Source of the DNA: Parvibaculum sp.
GTDB taxonomy: Bacteria > Pseudomonadota > Alphaproteobacteria > Parvibaculales > Parvibaculaceae
DNA: 7,319 bases
Direction: 5' to 3'
Assembly (NCBI GenBank): GCA_020062605.1
Contig: JAGUWA010000364.1
Coordinates: 1 to 7,319 of the forward strand
In this document: one piece after another, positions 6,018 through 7,319 of the stretch
How the letters are laid out: every line of letters begins with the position of its first letter
How positions within the stretch are numbered: position 1 is the stretch's first letter
Position numbers and translations under genes: made by a program
Notes under the pieces: generated by a model
Databases searched by the model: none
What the model saw: only the letters and a program-made list of their open reading frames with translations
What the model was told of the DNA's origin: nothing

Positions 6018-7159
6018 GCGTCCAGGGACATGTGACGAAACGAGATCCTTCGGCCGCGGACAAGTTCGCCGTCACGCCCTGGATGGATGTCATGGGCCGC
6101 ATTCTCTACCGCCGCCCGAAGCTCATGCAGTCGCTCGCGAAGATCGAAACGCGCCTCTTCGAAGACCGCTTCGACGACATTCCCGTTCGTGCACCCGTCT
6201 GGGTCAGCGGGCTCGCACGCAGCGGCAGCACAGTGCTGCTCGAACTCCTCGCGGACCACCCCCAGGTTGCGACACATCGCTACCGCGATTTTCCGCCTCT
6301 CTTCACGCCGATCCTCTGGAACAAGCTCGTCGACTACATGCCCTTCAAGGAAGACGCGCCGGAGGAGCGCGCGCACAAGGACGGCATCTATGTCACCTCG
6401 GAAAGCCCGGAAGCCTTCGAAGAGCCGATCTGGATGAGCTTCTTTCCGCATCTCCACAAACGTCTCTGGGACGAAACCTTCGGCGGCGATGCGATACATC
6501 CGGAATTCGAGGATTTCCTGCGGGCGCATATTCGCAAGCTTCTCTTCGTGCGCGGCGGCGAGCGCTATCTCGCCAAGGCGAACTACAACATCACGCGGCT
6601 TGACTATCTGTTGCGGATGTTTCCCGATGCGCGCTTCGTCGTTCCCGTGCGCGGACCCATCTGGCATGTCGCTTCGCTGATGAAGCAGCACCGCCTGTTC
6701 GTGAAAGGTGAAGTGGAGCATCCCGAATCCCGTGCGCATCTCGCGCGCGCCGGGCATTTCGAATTCGGGCTCGACCGTGCGCCGGTCAATTGCGGAAGCG
6801 AGGCGATTGCGACGGAAATCGCCGATCTGTGGGCAGAGGGCCGGGAGGCCGAAGGCTGGGCGCTGCAGTGGCGCGAGGTCTATGGCTATCTGGCGGAGCG
6901 GATCGATGCAAATCCTGCGCTTGCGGGGGCGGTGCTCGTGGTGCGCTACGAAGACCTTTGCGAGGAGCCGGGTGCGGTGATGGCCCGGGTCCTCGATCAC
7001 TGCGGTCTCGATTATTCGGACGCTCTCGTGGAGCGGGCGCAAAACCGTCTGCACGTGCCGGATTATTACCAGCCCGAATTCTCGCCGGAAGACCTCCACG
7101 TCATCCGCGACCGCACGTCCCCGGTCTCGCGCTATTTCGGCTATGGGCCCGGCTCCTGA
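6014..7159 (+). CDS. PAPS-dependent sulfotransferase family protein
   Basis: A 381-residue cytoplasmic protein of the Sulfotransfer_3-like family, which moves a sulfuryl group from PAPS to a hydroxyl or amine. The 5'-phosphosulfate loop is visible as PVWVSGLARSGSTVLLELL (61-79; R69, S70, G71, S72, T73), directly after a predicted beta strand. The 3'-phosphate site is the segment ARFVVPVRGPIWHVASLMKQ (206-225), with R213 and S221. The RYEDL segment (311-315) is typical of the family. There is no signal peptide or TM helix. The mid-region (about 95-200), rich in aromatic residues (PIWMSFFPHLH), probably forms the acceptor pocket; the acceptor is unknown. It is the last gene of the four-gene operon. 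Pairing with a periplasmic ASST-like protein suggests sulfation of an envelope lipid, glycan or metabolite. It converges with an SDR 20 bp downstream, and I see no clear terminator hairpin between them. Confidence 0.92.
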   Translation: MSVQGHVTKRDPSAADKFAVTPWMDVMGRILYRRPKLMQSLAKIETRLFEDRFDDIPVRAPVWVSGLARSGSTVLLELLADHPQVATHRYRDFPPLFTPILWNKLVDYMPFKEDAPEERAHKDGIYVTSESPEAFEEPIWMSFFPHLHKRLWDETFGGDAIHPEFEDFLRAHIRKLLFVRGGERYLAKANYNITRLDYLLRMFPDARFVVPVRGPIWHVASLMKQHRLFVKGEVEHPESRAHLARAGHFEFGLDRAPVNCGSEAIATEIADLWAEGREAEGWALQWREVYGYLAERIDANPALAGAVLVVRYEDLCEEPGAVMARVLDHCGLDYSDALVERAQNRLHVPDYYQPEFSPEDLHVIRDRTSPVSRYFGYGPGS

Positions 7160-7179
7160 ATGCCGGAAAACGCAGAACG

Positions 7180-7319
7180 TCAGGAAATGCCGGTGAGCCC
7201 GCTATCGACGGCGATCGTCTGCGCCGTCACATAAACGCTTTCGTCCGACACGAGAAAAAGCGCCGCATAGGCGATTTCCCAGCCCGTCGCCTGCCGCCCG
7301 AAAGGAACGGGCGTGCGCC
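7180..7319 (-). CDS. SDR family oxidoreductase, C-terminal fragment
   Basis: The last 45 residues of a second short-chain dehydrogenase, read on the minus strand and ending in TGA at 7180-7182; the start lies beyond the window. The visible end is characteristic: TPVPFGRQATGWEIAYAALFL, then SDESVYVTAQTIAVDSGL, the usual SDR closing pattern (FLVSDES.Y.T.Q...DSG). The catalytic residues are outside the window, so cofactor and substrate cannot be judged. It is convergent with the sulfotransferase and not in its operon. It is not a copy of the SDR at the left edge; the two share only family-level similarity in this region. Confidence 0.85.
   Translation of the reverse strand, partial: RTPVPFGRQATGWEIAYAALFLVSDESVYVTAQTIAVDSGLTGIS

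Noticed and set aside
5702..7099. Long minus-strand open frame opposite the sulfotransferase
   Set aside because: It is a mirror of high-GC third-position bias. The plus strand carries the sulfotransferase motifs, and the minus translation shows no recognisable domain.
7159..7193. Direct repeat AATGCCGG (7159-7166 and 7186-7193) between the convergent sulfotransferase and SDR ends
   Set aside because: Only eight bases long and partly inside coding sequence; no hairpin or attachment-site context.

Overview
The window is GC-rich DNA (about 60 % by eye), densely packed with genes and with short Shine-Dalgarno-led intergenic gaps. The gene content (two SDR oxidoreductases, a GST-family protein, an MBL hydrolase, a PAPS-type sulfotransferase, an arylsulfotransferase-like protein) fits an environmental, metabolically versatile proteobacterium. 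An alphaproteobacterium, for example of the Parvibaculum/Rhizobiales kind, is my guess from style and content and is not proven by the sequence. I see no tRNA, rRNA, CRISPR array, transposase or insertion sequence.

Layout. (1) Positions 1-754, plus strand: a 5'-truncated classical SDR dehydrogenase. (2) Positions 761-3454, minus strand: a probable three-gene operon read right to left. Its order is an MBL-fold hydrolase with an Asn in the metal motif (2474-3454), a GST-family gene broken by an internal deletion and frameshift (1839-2437), and a compact GH84 O-GlcNAcase-like enzyme (761-1825). The GH84 gene converges on the SDR with only 6 bp between stop codons. (3) Positions 3455-3625: a 171-bp divergent control region. 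It holds an imperfect 26-bp palindrome just before the ribosome-binding site of the rightward operon, and a short perfect inverted repeat on the leftward side. (4) Positions 3626-7159, plus strand: a tight four-gene operon. It encodes a membrane-anchored arylsulfotransferase-like beta-propeller, an 81-aa secreted or membrane peptide with a YVGPGAG motif, a three-TM protein with a cytoplasmic coiled coil (YidC/EMC3-like topology), and a cytoplasmic sulfotransferase whose ATG overlaps the preceding stop. (5) Positions 7180-7319, minus strand: the C-terminus of a second SDR, convergent with the sulfotransferase.

How it may work together. The rightward operon is the most interesting part. It pairs a cytoplasmic PAPS-dependent sulfotransferase fold with a periplasmic ASST-like propeller, and puts two small uncharacterised envelope proteins between them. 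A reasonable inference is an envelope sulfate-transfer or sulfated-lipid/glycan system in which sulfate is loaded inside and moved or remodelled outside. The leftward operon looks catabolic or detoxifying, and its middle gene is decayed in this strain.
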